In this document: positions 36,852 through 48,608 of the stretch, piece by piece | Layout of the letters: the number at the start of each line of letters is the position of its first letter | Numbering within the stretch: position 1 is the first letter of the stretch | Origin: Gordionus sp. m RMFG-2023 | Lineage: Eukaryota; Nematomorpha; Gordioida; Chordodea; Parachordodidae | Length of the DNA stretch: 64,000 nucleotides | NCBI RefSeq assembly: GCF_954871325.1 | Contig: NC_088778.1 | Span: 25,715,120 to 25,779,119, forward strand | Reading direction: 5' to 3' | Position numbers and translations under genes: made by a program | Notes under the pieces: generated by a model | Databases searched by the model: none | What the model was told of the DNA's origin: nothing | Seen by the model: the letters and a program-made list of their open reading frames with translations, nothing else

Positions 36852-37955
36852 TATATTTTCTATTATTATATTATATATATTTTAGGTTGATAGGGAAGCT
36901 ATAGGCTCATGTTTGTAGGTAGTAGTTAAGGATGGGGTTTGAGAGAGATTGGGTGTTAATGTGTTAGTATTAAATTAAATTTTATTTTATTTCTATTCTT
37001 CTCATTTCATTTCATTTGATTACTTTTCTTTTTTCTCCCATCTTTTCTATTTTCTCTTTGTTCTCTGTTCTCTCTTGTGTTATGTTCTTGTATTCGTTTG
37101 AGTTTTTTTTGTTTGTTTTTGTGTTTGTTTTAATATTTGTTTTGTGTAGCTTAGTTTTGCTTGGTTTGTTTTGTTTTGATTAATTTTATTTGTTTTGTTC
37201 TGTTGTGTGGTGTTTTAATTATAAAACATTAACACTAACACATTAACATCCAACCTCTCCCAAACCCCATCCCTACCTGCTACCTACAAATATGAGCCTA
37301 AAGCTCCCCTAAATACCTAAAATTAAATATATATTATAATAATAGAAAATACAAATTCGTCTCCATCTTGGGTATTAGGGCAAAGACAACATATTAGTGC
37401 AAAGAATTTTTTGATACGTTTCCAGATACCTAATTGTCTTATGAATGGGGGAGTGATAGGATAAGAGGAACAAGATGTTTCCTCTAGAGAGGAAGCAGAC
37501 GAATTCTCTAGATACTTATCGATTGTCTTATTTTCTTCCTTTTCCTCCTTATAATCCTATCTTGGCATGTTGAGGTTGCTGGATATCCTATTAAAATAGA
37601 AATTCTAAGCAACCTTGGGTGATTCAATTTCGCAGATTTCGGAATCTGACTTGCATTTTAAAATATTAGATGAGATTTATTTTTATCGAAAAATCGCACT
37701 CTGTTTTTCTGTGCAAATTTTATTGCTATATTATCATATGTATTTTTATTTTCTAATGAATCGTTACTGTATGAACTGTTATCGATACTATAGTCCTAAT
37801 CTTCATTCTTATCACGGTTTTTTAGGATAGATTTGGTAGGTAAATATTCTAATTTTTCAACATATTCGAACATTATTTTCAAATTTATGATAATGATTTT
37901 TGTAAAGATGATAATAATAATAATATCAACAATCAAAAAATAATAAAAAAAAATT
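36230..37955. repeat. Large inverted repeat (about 0.73-kb arms)
   Basis: The left arm 36230-36985 is repeated in reverse complement at about 37215-37955, with many substitutions scattered through it. Both arms contain a copy of the SILK/RVxF gene. The loop 36985-37215 is pyrimidine-rich then TTTTG-rich. A separate outer segment of the left arm (36120-36235) reappears inverted at 39200-39340, so the right arm has been split by about 1.2 kb of other DNA. Confidence 0.8.
37320..37955 (-). pseudogene. SILK/RVxF gene family, copy 3 (right arm)
   Basis: On the minus strand the frame reads LPTKSILKNRDKNED, DYSIDNSSYSNDSLEN, then IAIKFAQKNRVRFFDKNKSH in the same frame with one interruption. Downstream it reads KEEKEENKTIDKYLENSSAS and IWKRIKKFFALICCLCPN. 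Here SILK and RVRF share a frame about 42 residues apart, which supports one protein carrying both. The cysteine cluster is CCLC instead of CCCC. Confidence 0.45.
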
Positions 37956-37959
37956 CAAT

Positions 37960-40075
37960 CAAATTTTAAGCATGATGATAAAAATGAATATTTTTATATA
38001 TTAGAACTATCATTTTTTTTTCTTGAAAAATAAATATTTATAACTTTGAACAAAAAATTGCCATTGATCTTGTCTTATCTGTTATTTATACCTATAAGCA
38101 TACATGTTGTACATATCAGGGTTTAGTCACGTTACTCTATAAATGCAACGATTAGAAAGAAATATAAAGTAGTCTCTGTACTTCAAAAAAAAAGTTTAAA
38201 GTTACGTTATCAGAACATGTGTTACTTACAAAAGATATTCGTTTCTTTATAAAATATTAATCATTCATTTTGCTGCAAGTCATTAAAATAATAGATGGCA
38301 ATATATAATATAAATAAAGTAGTTTTTTTCATCGAAATTTATATATTAACAATGATATTAAATAATTTTAAATCTTTGATAATATAACTAATTTTCTAAT
38401 TATAAAATAATTTAATCTTTTTTTTTATCTACCAATATAATTAGTAAAAGAAAAAAGGCGTTCTACAGGAGATGACGATAGTAAATATTAAAACGAATTA
38501 AAGTTCTTTGAGTATCGCATAATTATTCAATACATTAATTTCAAAGGCTGGATGAAGATATAAAACTACTTCAACCTACCATTTTAATTCTCTGTAGAGG
38601 TCATCTCCAACCCTGGAAATTATTTGTAGAGGTGGTGCTTGTGTCTCGTAGACTCCGCTTAGACTTAAGCGCAATTGTTGGCTTTAAGTATATCGCAGTG
38701 TCATCAAAAGATCTTGTGGGTTTTTTTTATTAGAGGATAATTACCCACAGTGTAATTTATAAATAAAACTGTGGCTAGGAATACGTGGCTAGATTCTACT
38801 TCGATTTTATATGTTGTATACCAATTTCCATATAAATAAATATTAAAAAAATTTTAATATTTTTTTTTAGAATTATTATTGAATATAAGATATAATTATA
38901 TTTTGCACAAGTGCAACTCTGGGGTTTGAATAATTTTTCCCTATTACAAATAATATTGGTAGTAAATCAAAATAATAGCAATTTACTTTGTTTTGAAGCT
39001 TATCTAAAACTCCGCCAACAAGTGCTAAAATCTTGGTGTATTCTTTCAAAAAATAAATTTTTCTATCTTTAAAGGATGGAAGACCTAGTCCAATAGGAAT
39101 TCAATATTAGATAAAAGATGTTTCAGCGTCATATAGTTGGTTCCATATAGTAGGGAATTTCGGTATTAAATTGAATCCTATCTGGATTATAAATGTCAAT
39201 ATCTTTGTAGAATTTTAAATAGAAACTTTTTTAATTCGACAATGATCTCGTCATTATCTACGATGTTTTGTCCTTTAAAAAAATATAATGATCTATGTTA
39301 TATTTTTATTTTATCAAATTAGGGTGTAAATGAAGAAATAAATAAATGATAAAATAAAAAAAAAGTATTAAAGTGATAGGAGGGAATATTTCGCTCCCGT
39401 TCGTTCTATGAATAGAGATATATCTATGATTTTATTTAGTGGTTAGAGTTTATCTCCTTCTCTTGCATCGGGGTATCATATTTCTAGTTGGTCAAGTACT
39501 GTGATTGAGGCTTGAGATAAGGTAATCCCATTAAGAGCTCGAAGTGCTCTTCAGAATCGCCAACTTGTCACTTCTTTATTCTCTTTAAATTATTCAATTA
39601 CAATTGCATTTGGGTTCGTGTATAACTCTTATGAATTCAATTTTTTGAAGGATTGTTTAAAATTCTTTTTTTACGCATGGTTTTTGCTAGTTTTGTTAAT
39701 CGACGATGACTTAGTCAGTCAAAAAAATTGACTCAGAACTGACAAAATAGTTTTTAAACTCAAATAATGAACTCGAGTTCGTTTTTTAGAAATAAATAAA
39801 ATGAAGAATATGGGAAGGCTCGTTCTAACTAATTTTTTTGGTAAACACCAGATTATTTTTATATATAATCTCGTTTTTTCTGTAAAAGGACTTGAGTCAT
39901 TTAATTCAATATTAAAATCAAATAAAAATATCGAAATAATTTAGATAAAGAACCCTTTATTTAACCAATCATTTTACCCCAAATGTACAAATATTGCTAC
40001 CCTATAAAAATATTAGAAAATGGAGTTTACCCTCTTCTCGATTTATTTAAAATTGATTCAAATTTTCTTATTAAT
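37960..40075. other. No clear gene; outer part of inverted repeat
   Basis: 39200-39340 is the displaced outer arm. At about 39370-39560 the minus strand has an open stretch containing GDSEEHFELLMGLPYLKPQS that looks coding but has no neighbours I can join to it. The remainder is AT-rich. Confidence 0.35.
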
Positions 40076-40079
40076 TATT

Positions 40080-40530
40080 TTATTTGATCTTGATACAATA
40101 AATATTTTTCATTATAAGAATCATTATTATAAATTTTGAAAAAAAATGTTAAAATATACAAGTAAACCATATTTGATAATTATTTTTCAAGATAATTGTC
40201 ATGGTTATTTTGACTCTCAGATCAGAATTCATGCAGCAATAAATTAGTTTTAAGAAATACGTACTATATTTTATCATTAAAGTGTGCACTGGAAAACAGA
40301 GCGAATTATTTTAATGAAAATAAAACTTCTACATACATCTGAAATTGCAAGTCAAATTCAGAAATACGGAAAATGGAATCATCCAAGGATTGATAATTAT
40401 TGTCTTATTAGAATTTTCAGTCCTAACAAAGTACCAAGATAGACTATATAAAGATAACGAAGAAACAAAGACTATCCTCGTTATGCCAAGAGGAAACATA
40501 TTTTATATTCGTATCCAGCTTTAAAGGTAA
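40080..40530 (+). pseudogene. SILK/RVxF gene family, copy 4 (decayed)
   Basis: The order of landmarks matches copies 1-3: the TTTGATCTTGATACAAT piece, a weak match to the SILK region, KCALENRANYFNENKTST in place of the RVxF block, then CAAGTCAAATTCAGAAATAC and an AGAGGAAACAT block. Both docking motifs have been lost. Confidence 0.5.
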
Positions 40531-40669
40531 ATTGATGTAATAATTATTTATTATAACGGGTTTATTGTTACACCCATTCTGATCTGTATTAGAATCAGAA
40601 TAATTATGACTATTACTTCTTTTTCAGATTGTATTCGCTGAAAAATAATCATCAAATTTGAGTTCACTT

Positions 40670-40800
40670 ATAATTGTACCTTTAAAAATATATTCTCTTC
40701 GAAATAAATCCCATCAAACACAAAAACCTAAAAATAAATCTCTTAAAAACTGAGATTCTCAAAAGAACCTCTTAAAATAAATCCCCTTAAGAAACCCTTT
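40670..40800. repeat. Minisatellite with AAAATAAATCCCCT-like units
   Basis: Irregular units of about 17 bp (AAATAAATCCCATC, AAATAAATCTCTTA, AAATAAATCCCCTT). The same unit type is seen at 42470-42770 and, inverted, at 35710-35880. Confidence 0.55.
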
Positions 40801-40809
40801 GCTACTTAT

Positions 40810-42115
40810 CCACTTACTTTATAATAAGAAGTTCATCATTAATATGTTTTTATATTTTAAATATATCGAAAACCATAAATTTTTTACCTTTTGGAAGTTC
40901 CTGGTCGATAATATTTTTCCATGGATCCATTTTTCTCTAAGGAAATTCTTTAGATCTCTCTAATTATATTGTAACTCATTTAGCAAATTCAACACTTTTT
41001 CAAAAAACCAGAGAACCAGACTAATTAACGTTTCTATATTTATTTAATGTAAAGTTTTTAAATTTTTAGAATTCTAGAACACGTTACTTAATATTTAATA
41101 ATTATGTTAAGTCTTTTTTAAAATTTTAAATACTAATAATATTTGACAAAAAATAACATAAGACCCTCATTTATTTTTATTTATTTAAAATTGGGTATGT
41201 TGATCTATAGCCGGACGCTCGCCTTTTTCCAAATTTTTTAATGCAAAATGTAATTTATCTATCGTTTTTTTTCTTGTATAAGAAAAAATAAAAGCCAATT
41301 TGATTATTTCTTACGAAATTTAGGGCCATATTCTAACAATTTCTCTTTCAATAAGATATTGCTTGAAAATTTTTCTGTATATGGAAACCATATTTTGAGG
41401 TCTCGTTAAAGCTTTTTGAACTGTACGAATATTCCACTTTTTCCTGGAAAATTCAGGAATTAAACTTCGTTCCAATTTTTCTTCTCATGGCATAATTTTA
41501 TCATTATCAGATCTTCTCTTGATAAAAGATACTTAATTTACAAAATTATCGTATGTATATATTGTTAGTGGCATTTAATAATGGGATTTGTTTGATAATC
41601 CGAAATATTTTTGTGTTAGAGTTTAGGATTTAGGAGAAATTTTTAAAAAAATGAGTGCCCGACTATATTTTTTTATCATTATTTTCTAGAAACCGACTTT
41701 ACAAAATTTAAAAAATTACTAAGAGACACTATAAAATAGGAGATTTTATTGAAAACAAATGACGCCTTTTTGAGTTATATAGATTCAAAACGCGAGGTTT
41801 ATTAGCCACCCACCCGACAAATTATCTTAATTTTTGATCCATGAACAACTTTCTTCCAACAGTAAGGACTACAACTAGTCAGCGTTTTTGTCTAAATCAT
41901 CATAAGCCTGAACCCTAATCCTAGAGAAATCTATTTTATTGCAAAGAATCTTTTTTATATATTTTGATTCAAAAAATTCAAAACATAGCCCTATTTTTAA
42001 AATAAAATGTTTTTAGATCCAAGTTCAACTTTAATTTAATTTCCATGTTCAACTAAGTCTGTCTAAAGACCAATATAAAATAGTAATTTTCATCAAACTA
42101 CATTCCCGATACTAC
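40810..42115. other. AT-rich, no gene recognised
   Basis: No open frame, RNA gene or repeat that I can interpret. Confidence 0.4.
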
Positions 42116-42119
42116 AACT

Positions 42120-42440
42120 AATGTAATTCATTTATGATAATGCATTCGCTATTATACATTCATTATTATGCATTCGCGATAATTTTTTCGCTATAATGCA
42201 TTCGCTGTAAAGCTTTTGCTGCAATGCATTCGCGATAATTCACTAGCAGTAATGTATTCGCTATAACATTTTTGCGGTATTACATTCGCGCTAATGCATT
42301 CGTTATAATATTTTCGCTGTATTATAATCGCTATAATGCATTCACGGTAACTCATTGGCTATAATATTATTTCGAGATAATCAACATTCGCGGTAATGCA
42401 TTCGCTATAATCTATTTCGTGCTAAAATTTCACGGTATTG
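42120..42440. repeat. Minisatellite, unit TAATGCATTCGCTATAA
   Basis: At least 15 irregular repeats of a 15-18 bp unit whose core is CATTCGC followed by GATAAT, TATAAT or GGTAAT. Variation among units is high, so it is old or diverging by slippage. It has no spacer of constant length and is not a CRISPR array. Confidence 0.85.
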
Positions 42441-42459
42441 ACATGTAACCAAAAATTTA

Positions 42460-42770
42460 ACCCCTCACCAAAACCTCAGAAAAAATAACATTGAAAATAA
42501 CCCCGTAAAAAATAAATCCTCTTTAATAATTCCCCTAAAAATTTATCCTATTAGAAAAAACCTTCCTAAAAATAATACAAAAAGAAATCTTACTCAAAAA
42601 TAACCCTTTGGAAATAATCCCCTCAAAAGTAAGTTTTTAAAACAAAATCCCCTCATCAAATATATCCCCACAAATTAACCCTTAAAACTCCTTAAAAATA
42701 AATCCATTAAAAAAATCTAAAAAATTAATCCCATTATAAAAAACTTTGCGATTGTAAAAATAAATTTCAT
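42460..42770. repeat. Minisatellite with CCCCTAAAAATAA-like units
   Basis: A string of short irregular units such as AAATAACCCC, AAATAAATCC and AAATAATCCCC directly after the ATTCGC minisatellite. Confidence 0.6.
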
Positions 42771-42774
42771 CTTT

Positions 42775-43292
42775 GATAAATGAACTTCTATCTCGCACTC
42801 CTTTATATTGATTTTTTTTGAAACTGCGCCATTGACCTATTGTGAAATAATGAATAATTATATTTTTTTATAATGGACTTCTTCAGTTTAGATTTATTTT
42901 ACAAATCAATCTAAATACATCAATTAATCATCATACACATAAAAAATATAATGGAATACAAATAAATTATTTGTTACTACATTTTGACAATATATCATAT
43001 CAGTAAATATTGAAATAAAGTAACCCATGACCGGGAAAAAATTAATCATAATTGCCTTTATTTTCAAGGTTAATTTATTCTACACAAGCATATGGCTATT
43101 TCTCAATTTTAAAAAATATAAAATTTGTCCTACACAACAGATCCCTTTCCCCTTCATTACAAATGTGTAGACAAGGAACCACTAACTCATTTAGGAGCCC
43201 CTATTGGAAATGAGGAGGCCATCACTTGTTTTAAATCCTTAATATATCCTGCCGCTTTAAAGGTTATACTTTTATAATAGCAAAACACCTGT
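42775..43292. other. AT-rich spacer, no gene recognised
   Basis: No features apart from short open frames expected by chance. Confidence 0.4.
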
Positions 43293-43300
43293 AACTAAAC

Positions 43301-46300
43301 CAGGCGCGTAACCAATGGGGGGAGGAGAAATCCCCTCCTCCCCGTAAATTTGACTGTTAACATAAATATCATTTTAAGCTAATAAAAATTTTACCCCAAT
43401 CAAAATATTACAAATATTTGAATATCAATTTACCAACATAGTATTCAAAAATATTAATAAAATGGAAAAATCTTTAGTCAAAGAAGATTGAAATCAAACG
43501 GTAATTTATTTTATTATTATATATAATTATTTTATTAAATTCATAATTATTAGTGAGTTAGAATTAATAAATATTTTTAATAATATTTTGATTATTAATA
43601 AATATCTATAATTTATTAAAATATTTTTCATTTTTACTTCCATTTTGTAGAACAGAAGAAATAGAAATATAAAAGGCTGAGCATGAAAAAAAATAATGTG
43701 TCGTAAGAAGCGATATCATTATTGAATTCAATTGATCAATCAGAGTTTATCATTGCTGTTAGTTGCACCAATAAATTAGTTTCCTATAGCTCACTACATT
43801 GTAGAAATTTACAAAAACCAAATTTAGATTTGGTACAGGTTATTGCTTTGGCGGAAAATATATATGAACAGGTAGATAAGAATGAATGTAGATGAATATT
43901 TTCATAATATTTATCTAGAAGTTGAATTGAAGGAATTTTGTGATACAGTGGCGTATCCAGGATTTTCTTATAGGGGGGGGGGGAAATTTTTGGGGGCTTC
44001 GCCCCCAAATTCCTTTTACCTGGCCTTCGGCCAGCTTTTCCCCGGCCTTCGGCCGGGTCTTATTTAGCTATTCTATAAAATTATTGATAATTTAATAATA
44101 ATTATATTTCTATTTTTAACTATTATTTACTAATTCGTGCTTATGGATAGGATATTACAAGCCTCTTTTTTATTATTTCAAGTTAGGTATATTATATTTA
44201 ATAAAGTTTTTTTAAATGTAAAGTTGAAATAAAGTGTAATGTCATTTTTTTTATAAAATTTGCTTTAAAAACTAGCCTCAGCTTAAATTCTCATACAATA
44301 TGAGTAGAATATAATTTTTTTATTGAAAATACTAATAGTAGTGTGTTTAAAATATTGACTAGAAAATAATTAAATTAACAAGTTTTTTTAACTTTTTATC
44401 AAATACAAGATTTTTAATTATTTCGTTTGTCGTTGGAACCAAATCTCTGTGTATATTTAACAGAGCTAACCCATTTAGCCTAGATTCACTCAAGTTGGAA
44501 ATCCTTTCATTCGTACATGTTGTAATAGGCAAACATGCAAGAATATAAAACAACTTCGAAATATTAGGAAATTGAGCTAAGGTTTCTTTACACCGATTGA
44601 GCGCATCAATAGCAAAAATAGCTAAACGTATAAATATTTATACCACAATTCGAATTCACTGATTAAATTTATTTCAGTATCAATCTCATAGGAATAAAAT
44701 TTTTCTAAATATTTAATTATACCAATAGTGCCATTAGAAAATGAAGAAGGATCTTTGGGTAATAAAACTTGAAGATTGCTAAAGACTTATTTTTTATCTA
44801 AAACCCGTACTTTTATTTGCGATGAAAAAGTATCTAAGAATGGGATGAAAATAAATTTTTTTTATAATATTCTTCAGTTGAGCCAATATTTATTTACATC
44901 TCAATAATGGCCTAGGTGCTAGACGAGGTTTAATTAGTGTTATATCATAAAATTTAGCCTTCGATTCAACGTCTAGATAAATATTATGAAAATATTTATC
45001 TACATTCATTCTTATTGTATCTACCTGTTCATGTATATTTTCCGCCAAATCAATAACCTGAACCAAATCTAAATTTGGTTTTTGTAAATTTCTACAAAGT
45101 AGTGAGCTAAAATAATTTATTGATGCAACTAGCAGCAATGATAAACTCTGATTGATCAATTGAATTCAATTATGATATCGCTGCTGACGACACATTACTT
45201 TTTTCATGCTCAGCCTTATTTATAAATTATCGTTTGATTTCAATCTCTTTGACTAAATATTTTTCCATTTTATTAATATTTTTGAATAATATGTTGGAAA
45301 ATTGATATTCAAATATTTGTAAAATTTTGATTGGTGGAAGGGAGGGGGGGGGAGGGGGGTAAAATTTTTATTAGCTTAAAATGATATTTATGAAAATATT
45401 CAAATTTGAAATTTCCCCCTTTCCCCCCCATTGGTTACGCGCCTGTTGTGATATAACTCTAATTAAACCTCGTCTAGCACTGTAAAATATATAATGGCTC
45501 AAGTGAAGAATATTATAAAATATCCATTTTCATCCCATTCTTAGATATTTAACGCAAATAAAAGTACGGTTTTTAGATAAAAAAACAAGTCTTTAGCAAT
45601 CTTCAAGTTTTATTACCCAAAGATCCCTCTTCGTTTTATAATGCCACTATAGGTAAAATAAAATTTTTAGCAAAATTTTATTCCTATGATATTTATACTG
45701 AAATAAATTTAATCAGTGAATTCGAATTGTGGTATAAATATTTACTACGTTTAGCTATTTTACCTGAGCATGCTATTGATGCGCTCAATCGGTGTAAAGA
45801 AACCTTGGCTCAATTTCCTAATATTTTGAAGTTGTTTTATATTCTTGCATGTCCTATACAACATGTAAGAATGAAAAAACTTTTTCCAACTTGAGATGGT
45901 TGGAAACATATTTACGAAGTACTACTTCTGAATTTCGGCTAAATGGGTTAGCTCTGTTAAATATCCACAGAGATTTGGTTTCAACGACAAACGAAATTCT
46001 TGATGAATTGGCAACATTCCCAAGAAAAAATTTAAAATCACATTATAATTATAGTATTTAATAAAAATTTTTGTATAATATTGTATTTGACAAGAAGTTA
46101 ATAAAAATTTGTTTTTTAAATTATTTTCTAGTCAATATTTTATACACACTACTATTAGTATTTCCAATAAAAAAATTATATTCTACTTATATTGTATGAT
46201 AATTTAAGCTGAGGCTAGTTTTTAAAGCAAATTTTATAAAAAAAAATGACATTAAACTTTATTTCAACTTTACATTTAAAAAAAACTTTATTAAATATAA

Positions 46301-46529
46301 TATACCTAACTAAAAGTAATAAAAAATAGGATTGTAATATCCATAACAATTAATGAAAAATAGAAATATAATTATTATTAAATTATGAATAATTTAATAG
46401 AATAACTACAACATAAGAGGCCGAAGGCCAGGTAAAAGCTGGACGAAGGCCAGATAAGGGGGGGTTTGGGGGCGTATCCCCCATAAATTCTCCCCCCCCC
46501 TGCATAAGAAAATCCTGGATACGCCACTG
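43301..46529 (+). mobile_element. hAT transposon family 1, copy B, carrying a nested copy C
   Basis: It starts CAGGCGCGTAACCAATGGGG and ends with the complement of CAGTGGCGTATCCAGGATTT. AACTAAAC is present exactly at 43293-43300 and 46530-46537. Removing the nested 1500-bp copy and one 8-bp duplication leaves a 1721-bp element. The right portion (45454-46060) has remnants of a transposase C-terminus, including FRLNGLALLNIHRDL. The extreme right has paired GGCCGAAGGCCAG hairpins and G runs. N-terminal coding is missing in all copies here, so they are non-autonomous derivatives of a common deleted form. Confidence 0.92.
43946..45445 (-). mobile_element. hAT transposon family 1, copy C, nested in copy B
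   Basis: The copy lies in reverse orientation: CAGTGGCGTATCCAGG at 43946 and GGTTACGCGCCTG ending at 45445. The 8-bp duplication TTGTGATA is exact on both sides (43938-43945, 45446-45453). On the minus strand 45159-44890 has LQKPNLDLVQVIDLAENIHE and FHNIYLDVESK, and 44553-44359 has ILACLPITTCTNERISNL and RLNGLALLNIHRDL, the hAT C-terminal dimerisation region. The middle frames are broken. It is younger than copy B. Confidence 0.93.
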
Positions 46530-46544
46530 AACTAAACTCAATAA

Positions 46545-48600
46545 CTAAATAGAGTCATTAAATGTGTTTATATTTTTTGCGGAGTAAAAGATAATGTTAG
46601 GATCAGCTCCTTTTATTATATCTAAAGGGTAGAACACAGTCGCAACCCATTTTTAATATCAAAAATTAACTTAGTTCATAAGAAAATAGTATTAAAAAAA
46701 TTTTTTTTTTTTATTTTCCTGAAAAATAATAAATAAGGGCTAACTTCTTTTTATGACCTGAGTTCTTAAAAATTTTGAATACCAAAAGCAGTTTACTTGG
46801 CTAAAATATTTTAGTAAAAATATAAAAAAAACTTACAGGTTACCTTCTAAATTAAATTATAGTGGCAGAGTTCAACAGAACTCATTTTGATACTAAAAAC
46901 TTTTATGTCGTCTTAACTCGTCTAACCACAAAGTCTAGCCACTTGCATTTTTAGATATTCCCGGGGAAGCCATTGATAACATAATAAGATCAACTACTAT
47001 TTTATAAGCAGTAAAAAGGATAAATTTTCTTTTTAGTACTAGTGTTGTAGATCAGCAGCGATTTAGCCTTAAATTAGATCGACTTTGAAGTTAGTATAAC
47101 AATTCGGATCTGAGTCAACCCAATGAGCTATATTAACCAACTCATTGGGTGAGCTTAATGGATCAGTTTAGTAGGTTGGCTTATTTGTATCATCGACGCA
47201 AGACACTATTTATTTATGTTTATCATTACTTTGTTTTTATTATGTATATTTTTTTTGTTACAAAACATTGCCATTAAAAATTTGGTAAAATTGCAGGACT
47301 AGTCGCCCATCAAAATTAAACCTTAAAAATTAAATTCGCTTCCTATAAATGATTTGCAGCTTATAAATATTTGCTGATGATCTGATTCTACAGAGCAAAG
47401 CTGATAATCTCTTGAATAAATTAATCATAAAGAATATATATAAACGGCATATATATAATCATTAAATATAATTTTTAAAGGAAACCCTATATCATCAAGG
47501 GTGAGGGACTCCTTTTTCTCTAAAAAGAGGCAAATTGAACCATAGCTATTTTCTAATCTATATAACATAAATATTTTATATGCTTTTCTTTTAGCAAATT
47601 TGATAATATTTACAGTTAATTTTAAGAAAAACTTCGGGCTGGATCGGCCTTAAATATTTTGAAATACAATATAATCCAATTTTATAAATTAAAAGTGCGA
47701 AATTTTTGAAAAATTAAAACGGGCCGTGCTTGGCAAAAAATTTAACGGGTCGAAAAACTTGTGCAGAATTTTTTAAAGCCTGAAACTAACCGAGTTTTGC
47801 AGATTTATAATTTTTAGGGAAACTAGGCGTCTATAACCTTTATTTTCGGTATAATAAATAATACAATATCTAATATCTACTACATTTTATATATAAAAAT
47901 TTTAATAGCTTCTTTCCGAAGAACTTCTCTTTTTATGCTATATTTAAATTTTTTTTAATTTTGGATTTGTTTATTTTATACAAATAATTTTTTTTTTCTA
48001 CAATTATAAATATAATATTAATACAAAAGGTTATCTTATAAGTAAAAAAAAAAATTTTTAATAAATTGTTTGAAATTTCTAGTCCTACCTCCGTTTTTAT
48101 ATAATATTGTTTTATTTTATATTAGATATGTTAATTTTAATATTAATTTTATTTCTATATATATTTTTAATTTAAAATAAATGACATTAGCATTTAGTAT
48201 AATATATGTAATAAGAAAATTTAAATGGGTTAAATATATCTTTATATTCTTCGTTAATTTTTATAAATTATTTATAACTATAATTTTTTTTAATTAATAT
48301 GCCTTCCCCCTCCCCCCTTCCAACTAAAAAACATTACAAATTATATTTTATACAGTGTAATTGATTAATATTTAATTTAAATAAATAAAAAATGCCAATC
48401 GTTATAATTATAAATATATTTTAATTTGGGATTTCGATAATTTTTAAACAAAAAAAAGATCTGACCTCATCTCATTCCCCCCCCCCCATACCCCCCCCCC
48501 CCAACTCTCCGATTATTGAAATTTATTTTTTATCAAAAAATATGATATAATTTTATGTTAGTGTAAGTTGAAAATAGGCTTTGAAATGTTAAATTATCCG
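46545..48600. other. Intergenic, no gene recognised
   Basis: AT-rich with a degenerate GC-rich dispersed repeat at about 47630-47830 (GGGCTGGATCGGCC, AACGGGCCGTGC) and C runs at 48479-48502 just downstream of the GPCR stop. Confidence 0.45.
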
Positions 48601-48608
48601 GACTGTTC

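Noticed and set aside
42120-42440. CRISPR array
   Set aside because: Units are 15-18 bp, irregular and without constant-length spacers, and the window is eukaryotic.
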